Assembly (NCBI GenBank): GCA_019635695.1
Contig: JAHBYZ010000019.1
Span: 1 to 55,312, forward strand
DNA: 55,312 bases
Direction of reading: 5' to 3'
From: Rhizobiaceae bacterium
GTDB lineage: Bacteria; Pseudomonadota; Alphaproteobacteria; Rhizobiales; Rhizobiaceae
A program made the translations under genes and the position numbers. The notes beneath the pieces were generated by a model. It was not told the DNA's origin, did not search any database, and saw nothing but the letters and a program-made list of their open reading frames with translations. Below, in pieces: positions 36,907 through 46,226 of this stretch (the first letter of the stretch is position 1; each line of letters opens with the position of its first letter).

Positions 36907-37683
36907 CTACCGCCGGGGCGAGTAGCTGCGCATCCAGCCGAGGCCGGCCTCGACCGTCGTGCGCGGACGATATTCGCAGCCGATCCAGCCAGCATAGCCT
37001 GCCGCGTCGATGGCCGCCAGAACGCGGTCATAGGCGATCTCGCCCTCGTCGGGCTCGGCGCGCGACGGCACCGCGGCGATCTGCACATGGCCGATCAACG
37101 GCAGGTGCCGCTCAAAGCGGCGGATCACGTCGCCCTCCCCAATCCCGACATGGTAGCAGTCGAACATCATGCGCATGTTCGGCCGACCGAGATCGGCGAT
37201 CACGGCCGCGACCTCGTCCACGCCGTGGTAGAAATAGTGTGGGCGGTCGAAGCGGTTGATCGCCTCCAGCAGCAGCGTGATGCCAGCCTGCGCGGCGCGT
37301 TCGGCGGCGCGGTCGAGATTCGCCAGCAGCGTGCGGCGTGCGTCTGCCTCGCGACCTGGCCTGTTCAGACCCGCCATCACGTGCAGCATGGTCGCGCCGC
37401 TGCCATTGCACCAGGCGAGCGCAGTGTCGAAACCGCCCCGGAATTCCGGCTCCCGGCCCGGCACTGCGGCCAATCCGAATTCGCCGTCGCGACCTGGGGG
37501 CGTGTTGACCCCGAGCAGCGTCAGTCCGAGGCGGGCACAGTCGACGCGGACGTCCGCCGCCGGCGTGTCGTAGGGCCAGTGCATCTCGACGGCACGGAAG
37601 CCGGCGGCGGCGGCGCGTTCCAACCGTTCCGGCAGCGCCAGGTCCGCCCACAGGAAGCCGAGATTGGCCGAGAAGCGAGGCAT
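36907..37683 (-). CDS. otnI: 2-oxo-tetronate isomerase / hydroxypyruvate isomerase-like OtnI
   Basis: This is a TIM-barrel isomerase of the hydroxypyruvate isomerase family; OtnI isomerises 2-oxo-tetronates in erythronate and threonate breakdown. The 258-residue form starts at the ATG at 37683 (MPRFSANLGFLWADL), the typical beginning for the family, rather than at upstream codons inside denD. Metal-binding signatures are LLLEAINRFDRPHYF, MMFDCYHVGIGEGD, GHVQIAAVPSR and GCEYRPRT. It lies four bases after denD in a two-gene operon. The kinase OtnK and decarboxylase OtnC, needed for a complete pathway, are not in the window. Confidence 0.85.
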   Translation of the reverse strand: MPRFSANLGFLWADLALPERLERAAAAGFRAVEMHWPYDTPAADVRVDCARLGLTLLGVNTPPGRDGEFGLAAVPGREPEFRGGFDTALAWCNGSGATMLHVMAGLNRPGREADARRTLLANLDRAAERAAQAGITLLLEAINRFDRPHYFYHGVDEVAAVIADLGRPNMRMMFDCYHVGIGEGDVIRRFERHLPLIGHVQIAAVPSRAEPDEGEIAYDRVLAAIDAAGYAGWIGCEYRPRTTVEAGLGWMRSYSPRR

Positions 37684-37687
37684 CCTG

Positions 37688-38662
37688 TCAGCCGCCGACG
37701 CGGCCGCCGAGCTCGTCCTCGACATGGGCGAGCACGATATCGTGGAAGGAGCGGTCGGCGCTAAAGCCGAGGGCAAGGGCACGCTGCGGCGCAAAGTTGC
37801 GGGGCCAGCCTTCGACGATCCGCATGATCGTCTCGTCCGGCTGGCGGCGGATCAGGCGCACCGCCTCGTCGCCGGCCACCGCCCGCAGCGCCTCGATCTC
37901 CTCGCCGATGGTCGCGGAAACGCCAGGCATGTTCAGGCTGCGACGCTGGCCGAGGAGGCCCGTGTCGAGCGTGGCGGCGTGCAACAGGAAGCCGACTGCC
38001 GCGCGCGGGCTGGCAAACCAGTGGCGCACATCGTCGGGCACCGGCAGGATCGCTTCCTGGCCGACCAGCGGCTCGCGCAGGATGTTGGAGAAGAAGCCGG
38101 ACGCGGCCTTGTTGGGCGCGCCGGGCCGCACGCAGATCGTCGGCAGGCGGATGCCGATGCCGTCGAAGAAGCCTTTGCGGCCGAAATCGGCCAGCAGCAA
38201 CTCGCCCATTGCCTTCTGCGTGCCGTAGCTGGTCAGCGGCGCGAGCGGGAAGTCGTCGTCGATCTGCTCCGGATAGGGGCCGCCGAAGACGGCGATGGAA
38301 GAGGCGAACACGACGCGGGGCGCGTTGCCGCGCGCGCGGATGGCCTCGAAGAGCAGGCGCGTGCCGTCGAGGTTGACGCGGTAACCCTTGTCGAAATCGG
38401 CCTCGGCCTCGCCGGAAACGATCGCCGCGAGGTGGAAGATCACATCCGGCGCGCCGGCAACGAGCTCGGTCGCGGCCCGCGGCGACGAGATATCGACCGC
38501 GACGCTAGCGACGTCAAACGCGGCGGCGGGCGCGCCGGGAGCAGCGAGGTCGGCCAAGGTCAGGCGCGCGATGCGGCGCGATCCGATCACGCCGCTTGCG
38601 GCGAGCCGTTCGGCGAGTTTGCGACCGATCATGCCGCCGGCCCCGGTCACCAGAACGTGCAT
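37688..38662 (-). CDS. denD: D-erythronate dehydrogenase DenD-like, SDR
   Basis: DenD oxidises D-erythronate to 2-oxo-tetronate. The 324-residue extended short-chain dehydrogenase has the NAD-binding GAGGMIG at residues 7-13. The catalytic Tyr146/Lys150 lie in SYGTQK, with the ASSIAVFGG segment before them. DenD-like features are the IRLPTICVRPGAPNKAASG-type stretch and a long C-terminal substrate domain. It is first in a denD-otnI operon, which strengthens both calls. It is divergent from the large surface-protein operon, with a dyad in the shared 210-base region. Confidence 0.87.
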   Translation of the reverse strand: MHVLVTGAGGMIGRKLAERLAASGVIGSRRIARLTLADLAAPGAPAAAFDVASVAVDISSPRAATELVAGAPDVIFHLAAIVSGEAEADFDKGYRVNLDGTRLLFEAIRARGNAPRVVFASSIAVFGGPYPEQIDDDFPLAPLTSYGTQKAMGELLLADFGRKGFFDGIGIRLPTICVRPGAPNKAASGFFSNILREPLVGQEAILPVPDDVRHWFASPRAAVGFLLHAATLDTGLLGQRRSLNMPGVSATIGEEIEALRAVAGDEAVRLIRRQPDETIMRIVEGWPRNFAPQRALALGFSADRSFHDIVLAHVEDELGGRVGG

Positions 38663-38872
38663 GCCAACCTCCCAGAACCAGCTTCCCGGCGCGGCGCGGA
38701 ACTTCGCTTAACTGCTCATTAAGCACAAGCTCCCGATAACAGGGCATGCGCCGCATCGTGCCGGCGTGTGTGCCAGTTCCTTCCGCGGCTTACGGCAACC
38801 GCCGATCGCAATCCAGTAAAGCAAATGGTTCCGCTCGCGCATCCGCGCGACGGGTGCGCGGGGGCGTAGCCG
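38663..38872. promoter_or_regulatory. Divergent promoter region with GCTTAA-N7-TTAAGC
   Basis: This 210-base gap lies between denD (minus) and the large surface-protein gene (plus). GCTTAA (38706-38711) and TTAAGC (38719-38724) form a perfect 6+6 dyad with a seven-base centre, 44-62 bases from the denD ATG. It is a candidate operator for denD, for example for a GntR-type regulator. No regulator gene is adjacent. The plus-strand gene has a GTG start with only a weak, GC-rich ribosome site. Confidence 0.45.
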
Positions 38873-41800
38873 GTGGGCTTGGGCAATTGGGGCGAGGCAA
38901 CAGCCGCGCGCGGTCGGGGCCGCCGTCGCGCGCTTTTTGCGCTGCCGCTGCTGTTCACGCCGTTCGTCGCGGCGGCCGACCCGCTGGTCATCGCCAATGT
39001 CGGTGCGCCAGCCCAGGTGGGCGCCGGGCTCGGCAAGCGGGCGATCTGGACCAATGCCGGTACGGTCGGCATGCAGACCGTCGACATCGTCGCCACGCTC
39101 ATCACCGCAACGGCCGATCACAATTTCACTGCCAGCGGCAACCGCCCGTCCGTCACTTCGGTGGGGCAGGACAACATCTGGGTCCAGTGGCGGATATTCC
39201 GGGCCGGTACATACGACATCAACAGCAACAGCGGCGGCGTGCCCGTCGCGGCCGACGTCCATGTCCAGCTCAACGACATCGATGGCCCCAACAACGAGCG
39301 CGCCTTCATCCCGGCCTGCGACAGCTCGGTCGACTGGGTGCGCATCGACCAGGCGGCCACCACCGGCCGTGCTTTCGGGACGGTGGCCGGCGTGCCGGAG
39401 ATTTTCAGCGTCATCGGCGACCAGAACTACAACAGCGAACCGCGCTCCGGCGTCGAGATACGCTATCCATCGACCAGCAGCTTCACGTTCGGCCGCACAG
39501 CCGACAACAACTACTTCATCCGCCTCGACAACCCGTCATACGACGAGTTCAACACGATCGACTTCCAGTGCGCCGACCTGAAGGCGCCGGTGGCGGTTGC
39601 CGACATCGGCGAAGGCGAGCTGGACGACCCGATCGTCGTCGAAATTCTCGCCAACGACAGCGCGTCCACCAACAATCATCAGGGTACGGCGAGCGAGTGG
39701 GCGCGCCTGTCGGTCAACCTGTCGGCGCCCGGTGGCGCCACGGGTGTGCTCACCGACAGCGGTGGCGACGTCTACCAGTTTGCGGTGCCGGGACAGGGCA
39801 CGTGGAACTACGACGAGGCGAACGGCGAGCTGACCTTCACGCCGCAGGCCGGCTTCGTCGGCTCGGTTACGCCGATCAGCTACACGTTCGACAACGCGCT
39901 CGGCTCAACGTCGAATGCGGCGACCGTGTCGCTCGATTACCCCGCTATCGGCATCGTCAAGTCAGCCGTACTCAACGACAATGTTGTCGCCGACGGCCAC
40001 GGGCAGGTGGGCGAAACGATCTCCTACACCTATCAGGTGTCGGGGTTCGGCGGCGTGCCGATCGAGAGCGTCACGGTCACCGAGACCGGTTTTGCGGGCG
40101 CCGGTGTCACGCCGGCGCCTGCGCGGCAGTCCGGCGACACCAATTCCAATAATCTTCTCGATCCCGGCGAGACGTGGGTGTTCACGGCGACCTACACGCT
40201 GGTGGCCGCCGACCTGGTGACCGGCTCTGTGCAGAACCAGGCGACTGCCGCCGGCGAGACCGCCGCCGGCACGCCGGTGTCCGACCTGTCGGACAGCATG
40301 CTGGCGGGCGACGGTAACGGCGTCGGCACGCCGGGCGCGGGCACCGATAACGACGACGCAACTGTTTCCGGACTGACCTCCGCGCCCATCGACGCGGCTG
40401 ACGATGCGCCAGCGGCGGTGACCGGACTTGCCGGAGAACCCAACCTCGTCAACGTGCTCTCCAACGACACGCTGAACGGCGCTGCCGCGGCCATCGCCGA
40501 CCTGAATCTGACCGTCGTGACACCCGCCGGCCACGCCGGCATCGTGCTGGACACGGCCACGGGCGTGGTGTCGGTGGCGGCCGCGACGCCGGCCGGCGGC
40601 TATTCGCTGCGCTACCGCATCTGCGAGAAGCTCAGCCCGGCCAATTGCGACGAGGCTGATGTGACGGTCGTCGTCGGCGCGGCCGGCATCGTCGCCGTCG
40701 ACGACATCGCGTCCGGGCCGGTCGACAGCGCCCATGCGGTGGCAGGCGTTCTCAACGTGCTCGGCAACGACAGGCTGGGGGGCGGACAGGCGACGGTGGG
40801 CAACGTGAACGTCTCCGCCGCCGGCGCGCTGCCGGGCGGCTTCGCGCTGACGATGCAGGGCGCACTCGACATCGCACAGGGCACCGCCAGCGGCACCTAC
40901 CAGTTCGACTACCGCATCTGCGAAATCCTCAACCCGGCCAATTGCGACACGGCCACGGTGAAGGTCGAAGTGCGCAAGACGGTGCCAGCCATCTCCGGCA
41001 CCGTGTTCTTCGATGCCAACGGCAACGGCGTGCTCGACGGATCGGAGCAGCGGCTGGCTGGCTACAGGGTCGAACTGCGGCGGTCCGGCGCCATCGTGCG
41101 CGACACGACCAGCGACGCGCAGGGCGACTACAGCCTGTACGACTTCGCGCCCGGCGCCGGCTACGAGGTCGTGTTCATCGATCCCGCGACCCAGGTCGCG
41201 GTCGGTCGCATCGCCAACCTGACCTTCGCCGTAGACGGCGTGCTGGAACACCAGAACCAGCCGATCGACCCCAGCGGCGTGGTCTACAACGTCGTGACGG
41301 GCGCGCCGCTGGCTGGTGCGACGATCGAGATGCAGACGGCCGGCGGGCAGGCGCTGCCCGACGCCTGCGTGCTGGTTGGGCAGCAGCGCCAGACGACGGC
41401 GGCAGACGGCCGCTACCGGTTCGACCTGATCCCAGGCGCACATGCGCTGTGCCCCGCCGCCGAGACCGAATACCGGCTGTCCATCGCGGCGTATCCGTCC
41501 GGCATGGAACCGGCGCTGTCGCGGATTGCGCCGCCGCAGCCTGGCGCGCTGGATGCTACCACCTGCCCGGTCGACGCGGTGGCCGGCGGCGCCTGCCAGC
41601 TCTCGGCCGACGTCAATGCGCCGGCCGGCGGCGCGCCGACGCCCTACTACCTCGCCTTCCTGCTGCAGCCGGGCGACCCGAACGTCGTCAACAACCACAT
41701 CCCGCTCGACCCGCTGCCGTCGGTCCCGGCGAGCGGCCTTTCGGTGACCAAGCGCGCCGGCGTGGCGGTGGCGCGCCGCGACGAGGTGGTCTCCTACGTG

Positions 41801-42700
41801 ATCGTGGCGGCCAACGACAACGCGACCGCGGCCGGACCGCTCGACGTGGTGGACCGGCTGCCGCCGGGCTTCGCCTATGTGCCCGACAGCGCGCGCGTCG
41901 ACGGCGCCGCCGCCGCGCCTTCCGTCTCCGGGCGCACGCTGACCTTCGCCGGGCTGCGTCTGCCCGCGCGCGGCAGCGTCGAGATCAGGCTGTCGGCGCG
42001 CATCGGCGCCGACGTGGTGCCGGGCGAGCTGGTCAACGAGGCGTGGATGCGCAATCCCGCCACGGGCGAGGTGCTGACGGCGATAGCACGTGCTGCAGTA
42101 CGTGTGGTCGCAGAGCACGTCTTCGACTGCGCCGACGTGACCGGGAAGGTGTTCGACGACCGCAACCGCGACGGACGGCAGGATGCCGGCGAGAAGGGCC
42201 TGCCGGCGGTGCGCGTCGTCACGGTCAACGGCGTGCTCATCACCACCGACCGCCACGGCCGCTTCTCGGTGCCCTGTGCGGCGCTGCCCGATCAGGCGAT
42301 CGGCTCGAACTTCATCCTCAAGCTCGACCCGCGCACGCTGCCGCAGGGTTTCGGCGTCACCACCGAGAACCCGCGCGTGGTGCGGCTGACCGCCGGCAAG
42401 GCGACGGTCGTGAATTTCGGCGCGGCCGCCGGGCGCATCGTCGATGTCGAGATCACCGGCCGCGCCTTCCGCGGAGGCTCGGCCGAGCCGGGACGCGAGC
42501 TTGCCGCCGGCATCGGCCAGCTCGCAGGGCTGACCGACAAGAAAGCGGCAGTGCTGACCATTGTCTATCGCGCCGGCGAGGAGCCGGCCGCGCTTCGCCT
42601 TGCGCGCGTCGAGGCGGTACGGCGTATGCTGGCAAAGGTCTGGCGCGACGGCCGCAAGGCGCTGCCTTTCGACATCCGCGTGGTCGGGGGCGGGCGATGA
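38873..42700 (+). CDS. Giant secreted multidomain surface protein (DUF11/SdrD-B-like)
   Basis: This 1275-residue exported protein starts at a GTG at 38873, with a basic RGRGRRR segment and a Sec signal ending about residue 35. Domains in order are: an N-terminal beta domain of unknown type (about 36-240); cadherin/Ig-like and DUF11-like modules (about 243-500, the second from GIVKSAVLND near 361); and two repeated modules at about 504-608 and 609-705, both ending in RICE-L-PANCD. An SdrD-B module (about 707-795, FFDANGNGVLDGSEQ) and a Cys-containing carboxypeptidase-regulatory-like module (about 802-935) follow. Then come a DUF11 repeat (about 956-1075), a second SdrD-B (about 1089-1175) and a C-terminal about 80-residue helical unit with OmpA-like character. 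An adhesin or scaffold role is inferred; it is coupled to the barrel gene by ATGA. Confidence 0.8.
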   Translation: MGLGNWGEATAARGRGRRRALFALPLLFTPFVAAADPLVIANVGAPAQVGAGLGKRAIWTNAGTVGMQTVDIVATLITATADHNFTASGNRPSVTSVGQDNIWVQWRIFRAGTYDINSNSGGVPVAADVHVQLNDIDGPNNERAFIPACDSSVDWVRIDQAATTGRAFGTVAGVPEIFSVIGDQNYNSEPRSGVEIRYPSTSSFTFGRTADNNYFIRLDNPSYDEFNTIDFQCADLKAPVAVADIGEGELDDPIVVEILANDSASTNNHQGTASEWARLSVNLSAPGGATGVLTDSGGDVYQFAVPGQGTWNYDEANGELTFTPQAGFVGSVTPISYTFDNALGSTSNAATVSLDYPAIGIVKSAVLNDNVVADGHGQVGETISYTYQVSGFGGVPIESVTVTETGFAGAGVTPAPARQSGDTNSNNLLDPGETWVFTATYTLVAADLVTGSVQNQATAAGETAAGTPVSDLSDSMLAGDGNGVGTPGAGTDNDDATVSGLTSAPIDAADDAPAAVTGLAGEPNLVNVLSNDTLNGAAAAIADLNLTVVTPAGHAGIVLDTATGVVSVAAATPAGGYSLRYRICEKLSPANCDEADVTVVVGAAGIVAVDDIASGPVDSAHAVAGVLNVLGNDRLGGGQATVGNVNVSAAGALPGGFALTMQGALDIAQGTASGTYQFDYRICEILNPANCDTATVKVEVRKTVPAISGTVFFDANGNGVLDGSEQRLAGYRVELRRSGAIVRDTTSDAQGDYSLYDFAPGAGYEVVFIDPATQVAVGRIANLTFAVDGVLEHQNQPIDPSGVVYNVVTGAPLAGATIEMQTAGGQALPDACVLVGQQRQTTAADGRYRFDLIPGAHALCPAAETEYRLSIAAYPSGMEPALSRIAPPQPGALDATTCPVDAVAGGACQLSADVNAPAGGAPTPYYLAFLLQPGDPNVVNNHIPLDPLPSVPASGLSVTKRAGVAVARRDEVVSYVIVAANDNATAAGPLDVVDRLPPGFAYVPDSARVDGAAAAPSVSGRTLTFAGLRLPARGSVEIRLSARIGADVVPGELVNEAWMRNPATGEVLTAIARAAVRVVAEHVFDCADVTGKVFDDRNRDGRQDAGEKGLPAVRVVTVNGVLITTDRHGRFSVPCAALPDQAIGSNFILKLDPRTLPQGFGVTTENPRVVRLTAGKATVVNFGAAAGRIVDVEITGRAFRGGSAEPGRELAAGIGQLAGLTDKKAAVLTIVYRAGEEPAALRLARVEAVRRMLAKVWRDGRKALPFDIRVVGGGR

Positions 42701-45700
42701 GGCCGCCATCCTTCGTCCTTTGCGCCACCGCGGCGCTGCTTTCGGCCGGTGTGTCGCTCGCGCCGATGGGCGCGCGTGCGGACGATTCCGGTTTTTCCAT
42801 CAGCGTCGACGGCGAACGTATCGCCGGCAGCGGCCCGGTGATGAATACCGGCCTGCCGCAGGCGGACATCCAGGTTCGCTTCGACGGGCTGGACGTGCGG
42901 CCGATGCTCAACGTGTCGACGGTCGACCTTCGTCGTGCCTATCGCGCTGGCGAGACGGTCGATTTCCTTGCCAGCCTGAACTATCCGGCCTGGATCGCGC
43001 GCGCCGAAGTTCTGGTCTACGAGGCCGGCCGCCGCGCCTCGGCGCGGCCCGTGGGCGTGCTGCCGGTGAATGCAGCCGGCCATGCGCAATGGATCATGCC
43101 GGCCGACGGACCGGCGGACTATGCCTACGTGCTGCGCGTCGCCGATGCGAAAGGACGGTTCGACGAGACCACGCCGCTGTCGCTGTCGCGCACCGCGCGC
43201 GACCTGCCGGACCATCTGCCTGCGGAGCCTGTGGCGGCGGCGGGCGTGGGCGAGGACCGCACGGCGGTGCGTAACATCCCCGTTTTCGGCGGCGCGGTGA
43301 CCGTGCACGGCACGGGCGTGGCGGCGGGGGAAACGGTCCATGCGCTCGGCGAGGCCGTGCCGGTCGACGCGAAAGGCAGCTTCGTGGTGCAGCGCATCCT
43401 GCCACCTGGTGACCACCGTGTCGACGTGCAGGTTTCGGACGGTTCGAAGCACGGGCTGGACTTCAGCCGCGAGGTGAACATCCCCGACAGCGAGTGGTTC
43501 TATGTCGCGCTGGCCGATCTGACCGTCGGCAAGAAGTTTGGCTCGGGGCGCATGGTTGCGACTGATCCGGGCGAATATGACGGTGTCTATGCCAAGGGCC
43601 GGCTGGCCTTCTACCTGAAGGGCAAGATCAAGGGAAAGACGCTGCTGACGGCCGCCGCCGACACCGGCGAGGGCAAGCTCGGCGAACTATTCACGGGAAT
43701 GGCCGGCAAGGATCCCAGGAGCGTGCTCGCGCGCATCGACCCGGACTCCTACTACCCGGTCTACGGTGACGATTCGACGGCCGTCGACGGTGCGCCGACC
43801 GCGGGAAAGTTCTACGTGCGGCTGGAGCGCGGCGACAGCCATGTGATGTGGGGCAAGTACCGCGCCGGCATTACCGATACCGACCTCCTGCGCAACGACC
43901 GCGGTCTTTACGGCGCCCAGGGTGTCTACCGCACGGAGCAGGCGACCTCCTTCGGCGAGCGAAAGTTCGAGGCGACCGCCTACGCAGCGCTGCCGGGCAC
44001 GCTGCCGCAGCGCGACGTGCTGTCGGGGACCGGCGGGTCGGCCTACTTCCTGTCGCGGCAGGACATCTCGCGCGGCACCGAGACGGTAACGGTGGTGACC
44101 TCCGACCCGGTCTCGGGCCGCGTGCTTACGCGCAAGCGGCTTGTGCCCGGCGAGGACTACGACATCAATCACCTGCAGGGCATCGTCATCCTGAGACAAC
44201 CGCTGTCGTCGACGGCGTCGGATGGCGCGCTGGTGCGCGACGGGGCGCTGGGCGATCGCCGCGTCGACCTCGTCGTCAACTACGAATACACGCCGGCCGC
44301 GGGTGCGACGGGGAGCTATTCGTTCGGCGCGGAGGCGGGCGGCTGGCTGGGCGAGCATGTTCGCGTCGGCGCCACCGGCATGAGCGAGAATGCGGGCGTC
44401 GCCAATCACACCATGGCGGGCGTGAATCTCAGGCTGAGGGCGACGGAAGGCACCTATGTCGACGCCGAGTTCGCGACGTCCTCCGGCCCCGGTTTCGGCC
44501 GCACCCTGTCCACCGATGGCGGGCTTACCAATGTCGAGCAACTGGCCGGGCCGGCGGCCCGCGCGGGACAGGCATGGAGCCTGCGCGGCGAACTCGACCT
44601 CAAGGATCTGGGCGCGAGCGCGAACGGCCGGCTCGGCGTCTGGTACGAGGAGAAGAAGGCCGGCTTCGCCAGTTTCGAGCGCACCGTCGCGGCCGACCAG
44701 CGCAGCGCCGGCGCAACGGGTTCCGTGACGCTCGGCAACACGGAGCTGCGCGCCGGGCTGGAGCACTACGGCGACACGACCGGGCGGCGCGACAACAAGG
44801 TCGCGCTGGAAGCTGAGCGGCGGATCGCGCGGGCTTGGCGGCTGGCCTTCGGGCTGACCTACAGCGATCTCGCCACGCCGGGCGGCCCTGCCGGCCGCAC
44901 CGGCGCTCGGCTCGACACCGGCGCACGCCTGACCTGGCAGCCTGACGAGGACACGAAGCTCTACGCCTTCGGGCAGCTCACCGCAGCGCGCTGGCGCGGC
45001 ATCGACCGCAACGACCGCATCGGCGTCGGCGGTTCGCGCAAGCTGACCCAAAAGGTCGGCGTGGACGCGGAGATCTCCACCGGCACCAGCGGGCTTGGCG
45101 CACTGGCGGCGGTCACCTACGAACCTACGGCAGACGACCGCTACTATGTCGGCTATCGTCTCGACCCGGACGCGCTGCGCAGCGGTTATTCGCTCGACGG
45201 CGCCGATCTCGGCGGCATCACGGTGGGCGCCCGGCGTCGATACAACGACCTCGTGACGGCCTTCGCCGAGAACAATTACGACATGTTCGGCCGGCGGCGG
45301 GCGCTCACTTCCGCCTACGGCGTCACCTATACGCCCGACAGTCGCTGGACGGTCGGCGCCGCCTTCGAGGCCGGTGACGTGCAGGACCCCAACGCCAGCG
45401 ATTTCCAGCGCAAGGCGGTGTCGCTGTCGGGCGGCTTCAAGGACGGCGAGCGGGTGTCGGCGCATCTCAAGGGCGAGATGCGGCTGGAGAACAGCGAGTA
45501 CGGCACGCGCAACCGCCGCTCGTGGCTCGCTTCGGGCGGCGTCTCGACGCGCCTTTCCGACGACTGGCGGCTCATTGCCGGCGCCAATGCGGTGATCTCG
45601 AACTCCGACCAGTCGGCGCTGCTCGACGGCGACTATGTCGCGGCCGATCTTGGATTCGCCTACAGGCCGGTGGCGCACGACCGGCTGACAGCTCTGGCGA

Positions 45701-46152
45701 AGTACCAGTTCCTCTACGACCTGCCCGGGCCACAGCAGGTGACGGCCAACGGCAGCGCGCTCGGGCCGGCGCAGCGCAGCCACGTGCTGTCGGCCGATGT
45801 CGGCTATGCGCTTACCAAGTGGCTGACGGTGGGCGGCAAATACGGCCTGCGGCTGGGCGAGGTGTCGGCGACACGGCAAAGCGGCGACTTCGTGCCGTCG
45901 GGTGCGCAACTGGCAGTGATACGTGCCGACGTGAACGTGCTGAAGAAATGGGACGTGCTGCTCGACGCGCGCATGCTGCGCACCAATGAGACCAGGACGG
46001 CGCGCTACGGCGCGCTGGTCGGGCTCTATCATCATCTCGGCGAGCACATGAAGGTCGGCGCCGGCTACAACTTCGCCAGCTTTTCCGACGACCTCACCGA
46101 CCTGACTTATGACGACCAGGGCGTGTTCCTGAACGTGGTGGGGAAGTTCTAG
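42697..46152 (+). CDS. Outer-membrane beta-barrel protein paired with surface protein
   Basis: This 1151-residue protein starts at the ATG at 42697, overlapping the upstream TGA. It has a Sec signal (about 1-28, ending ARA). A periplasmic beta-rich region (about 30-270) follows, with an Ig-like segment ending in VNIPDSEWFYVALADL. A conserved central block reads GTGGSAYFLSRQDISRGTET, then LVPGEDYDINHLQGIVIL. The rest (about 540-1151) is alternating, aromatic-rich strands such as YYVGYRLDP and YGLRLGEVSA. The protein ends in VVGKF, a terminal Phe expected of BAM-assembled barrels. No TonB box or plug is seen, so a TonB-dependent receptor label would be unsafe. It may anchor or export the preceding protein. 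Confidence 0.78.
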   Translation: MRPPSFVLCATAALLSAGVSLAPMGARADDSGFSISVDGERIAGSGPVMNTGLPQADIQVRFDGLDVRPMLNVSTVDLRRAYRAGETVDFLASLNYPAWIARAEVLVYEAGRRASARPVGVLPVNAAGHAQWIMPADGPADYAYVLRVADAKGRFDETTPLSLSRTARDLPDHLPAEPVAAAGVGEDRTAVRNIPVFGGAVTVHGTGVAAGETVHALGEAVPVDAKGSFVVQRILPPGDHRVDVQVSDGSKHGLDFSREVNIPDSEWFYVALADLTVGKKFGSGRMVATDPGEYDGVYAKGRLAFYLKGKIKGKTLLTAAADTGEGKLGELFTGMAGKDPRSVLARIDPDSYYPVYGDDSTAVDGAPTAGKFYVRLERGDSHVMWGKYRAGITDTDLLRNDRGLYGAQGVYRTEQATSFGERKFEATAYAALPGTLPQRDVLSGTGGSAYFLSRQDISRGTETVTVVTSDPVSGRVLTRKRLVPGEDYDINHLQGIVILRQPLSSTASDGALVRDGALGDRRVDLVVNYEYTPAAGATGSYSFGAEAGGWLGEHVRVGATGMSENAGVANHTMAGVNLRLRATEGTYVDAEFATSSGPGFGRTLSTDGGLTNVEQLAGPAARAGQAWSLRGELDLKDLGASANGRLGVWYEEKKAGFASFERTVAADQRSAGATGSVTLGNTELRAGLEHYGDTTGRRDNKVALEAERRIARAWRLAFGLTYSDLATPGGPAGRTGARLDTGARLTWQPDEDTKLYAFGQLTAARWRGIDRNDRIGVGGSRKLTQKVGVDAEISTGTSGLGALAAVTYEPTADDRYYVGYRLDPDALRSGYSLDGADLGGITVGARRRYNDLVTAFAENNYDMFGRRRALTSAYGVTYTPDSRWTVGAAFEAGDVQDPNASDFQRKAVSLSGGFKDGERVSAHLKGEMRLENSEYGTRNRRSWLASGGVSTRLSDDWRLIAGANAVISNSDQSALLDGDYVAADLGFAYRPVAHDRLTALAKYQFLYDLPGPQQVTANGSALGPAQRSHVLSADVGYALTKWLTVGGKYGLRLGEVSATRQSGDFVPSGAQLAVIRADVNVLKKWDVLLDARMLRTNETRTARYGALVGLYHHLGEHMKVGAGYNFASFSDDLTDLTYDDQGVFLNVVGKF

Positions 46153-46226
46153 GTCAAGCAGCACTTTGAAAGGCGCGCCGGGCGTGTCACAACGCGCGCG
46201 TTCATCAGTTCGCTGAGGGTCAGGCC

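Noticed and set aside
40942..42696. Plus-strand frame upstream of and in phase with the barrel gene, suggesting a longer barrel protein
   Set aside because: The upstream part overlaps the surface-protein gene and is Arg-rich and unlike any domain. The ATG at 42697 gives an immediate signal peptide and ATGA coupling.
39962..42709. Long antisense frame (about 915 codons) across the giant surface-protein gene
   Set aside because: His/Arg/Ala/Gly-rich sequence without domains. The opposite strand carries clear signal peptide and module motifs.
42697..46152. Calling the barrel a TonB-dependent receptor
   Set aside because: No plug domain or TonB box was seen; the family resemblance is limited to the outer-membrane barrel and a central DYDI-type segment.
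43687..46164. Long antisense frame (about 825 codons) across the barrel gene
   Set aside because: No ribosome site, domain or signal. The plus-strand barrel, ending in Phe, explains the region.
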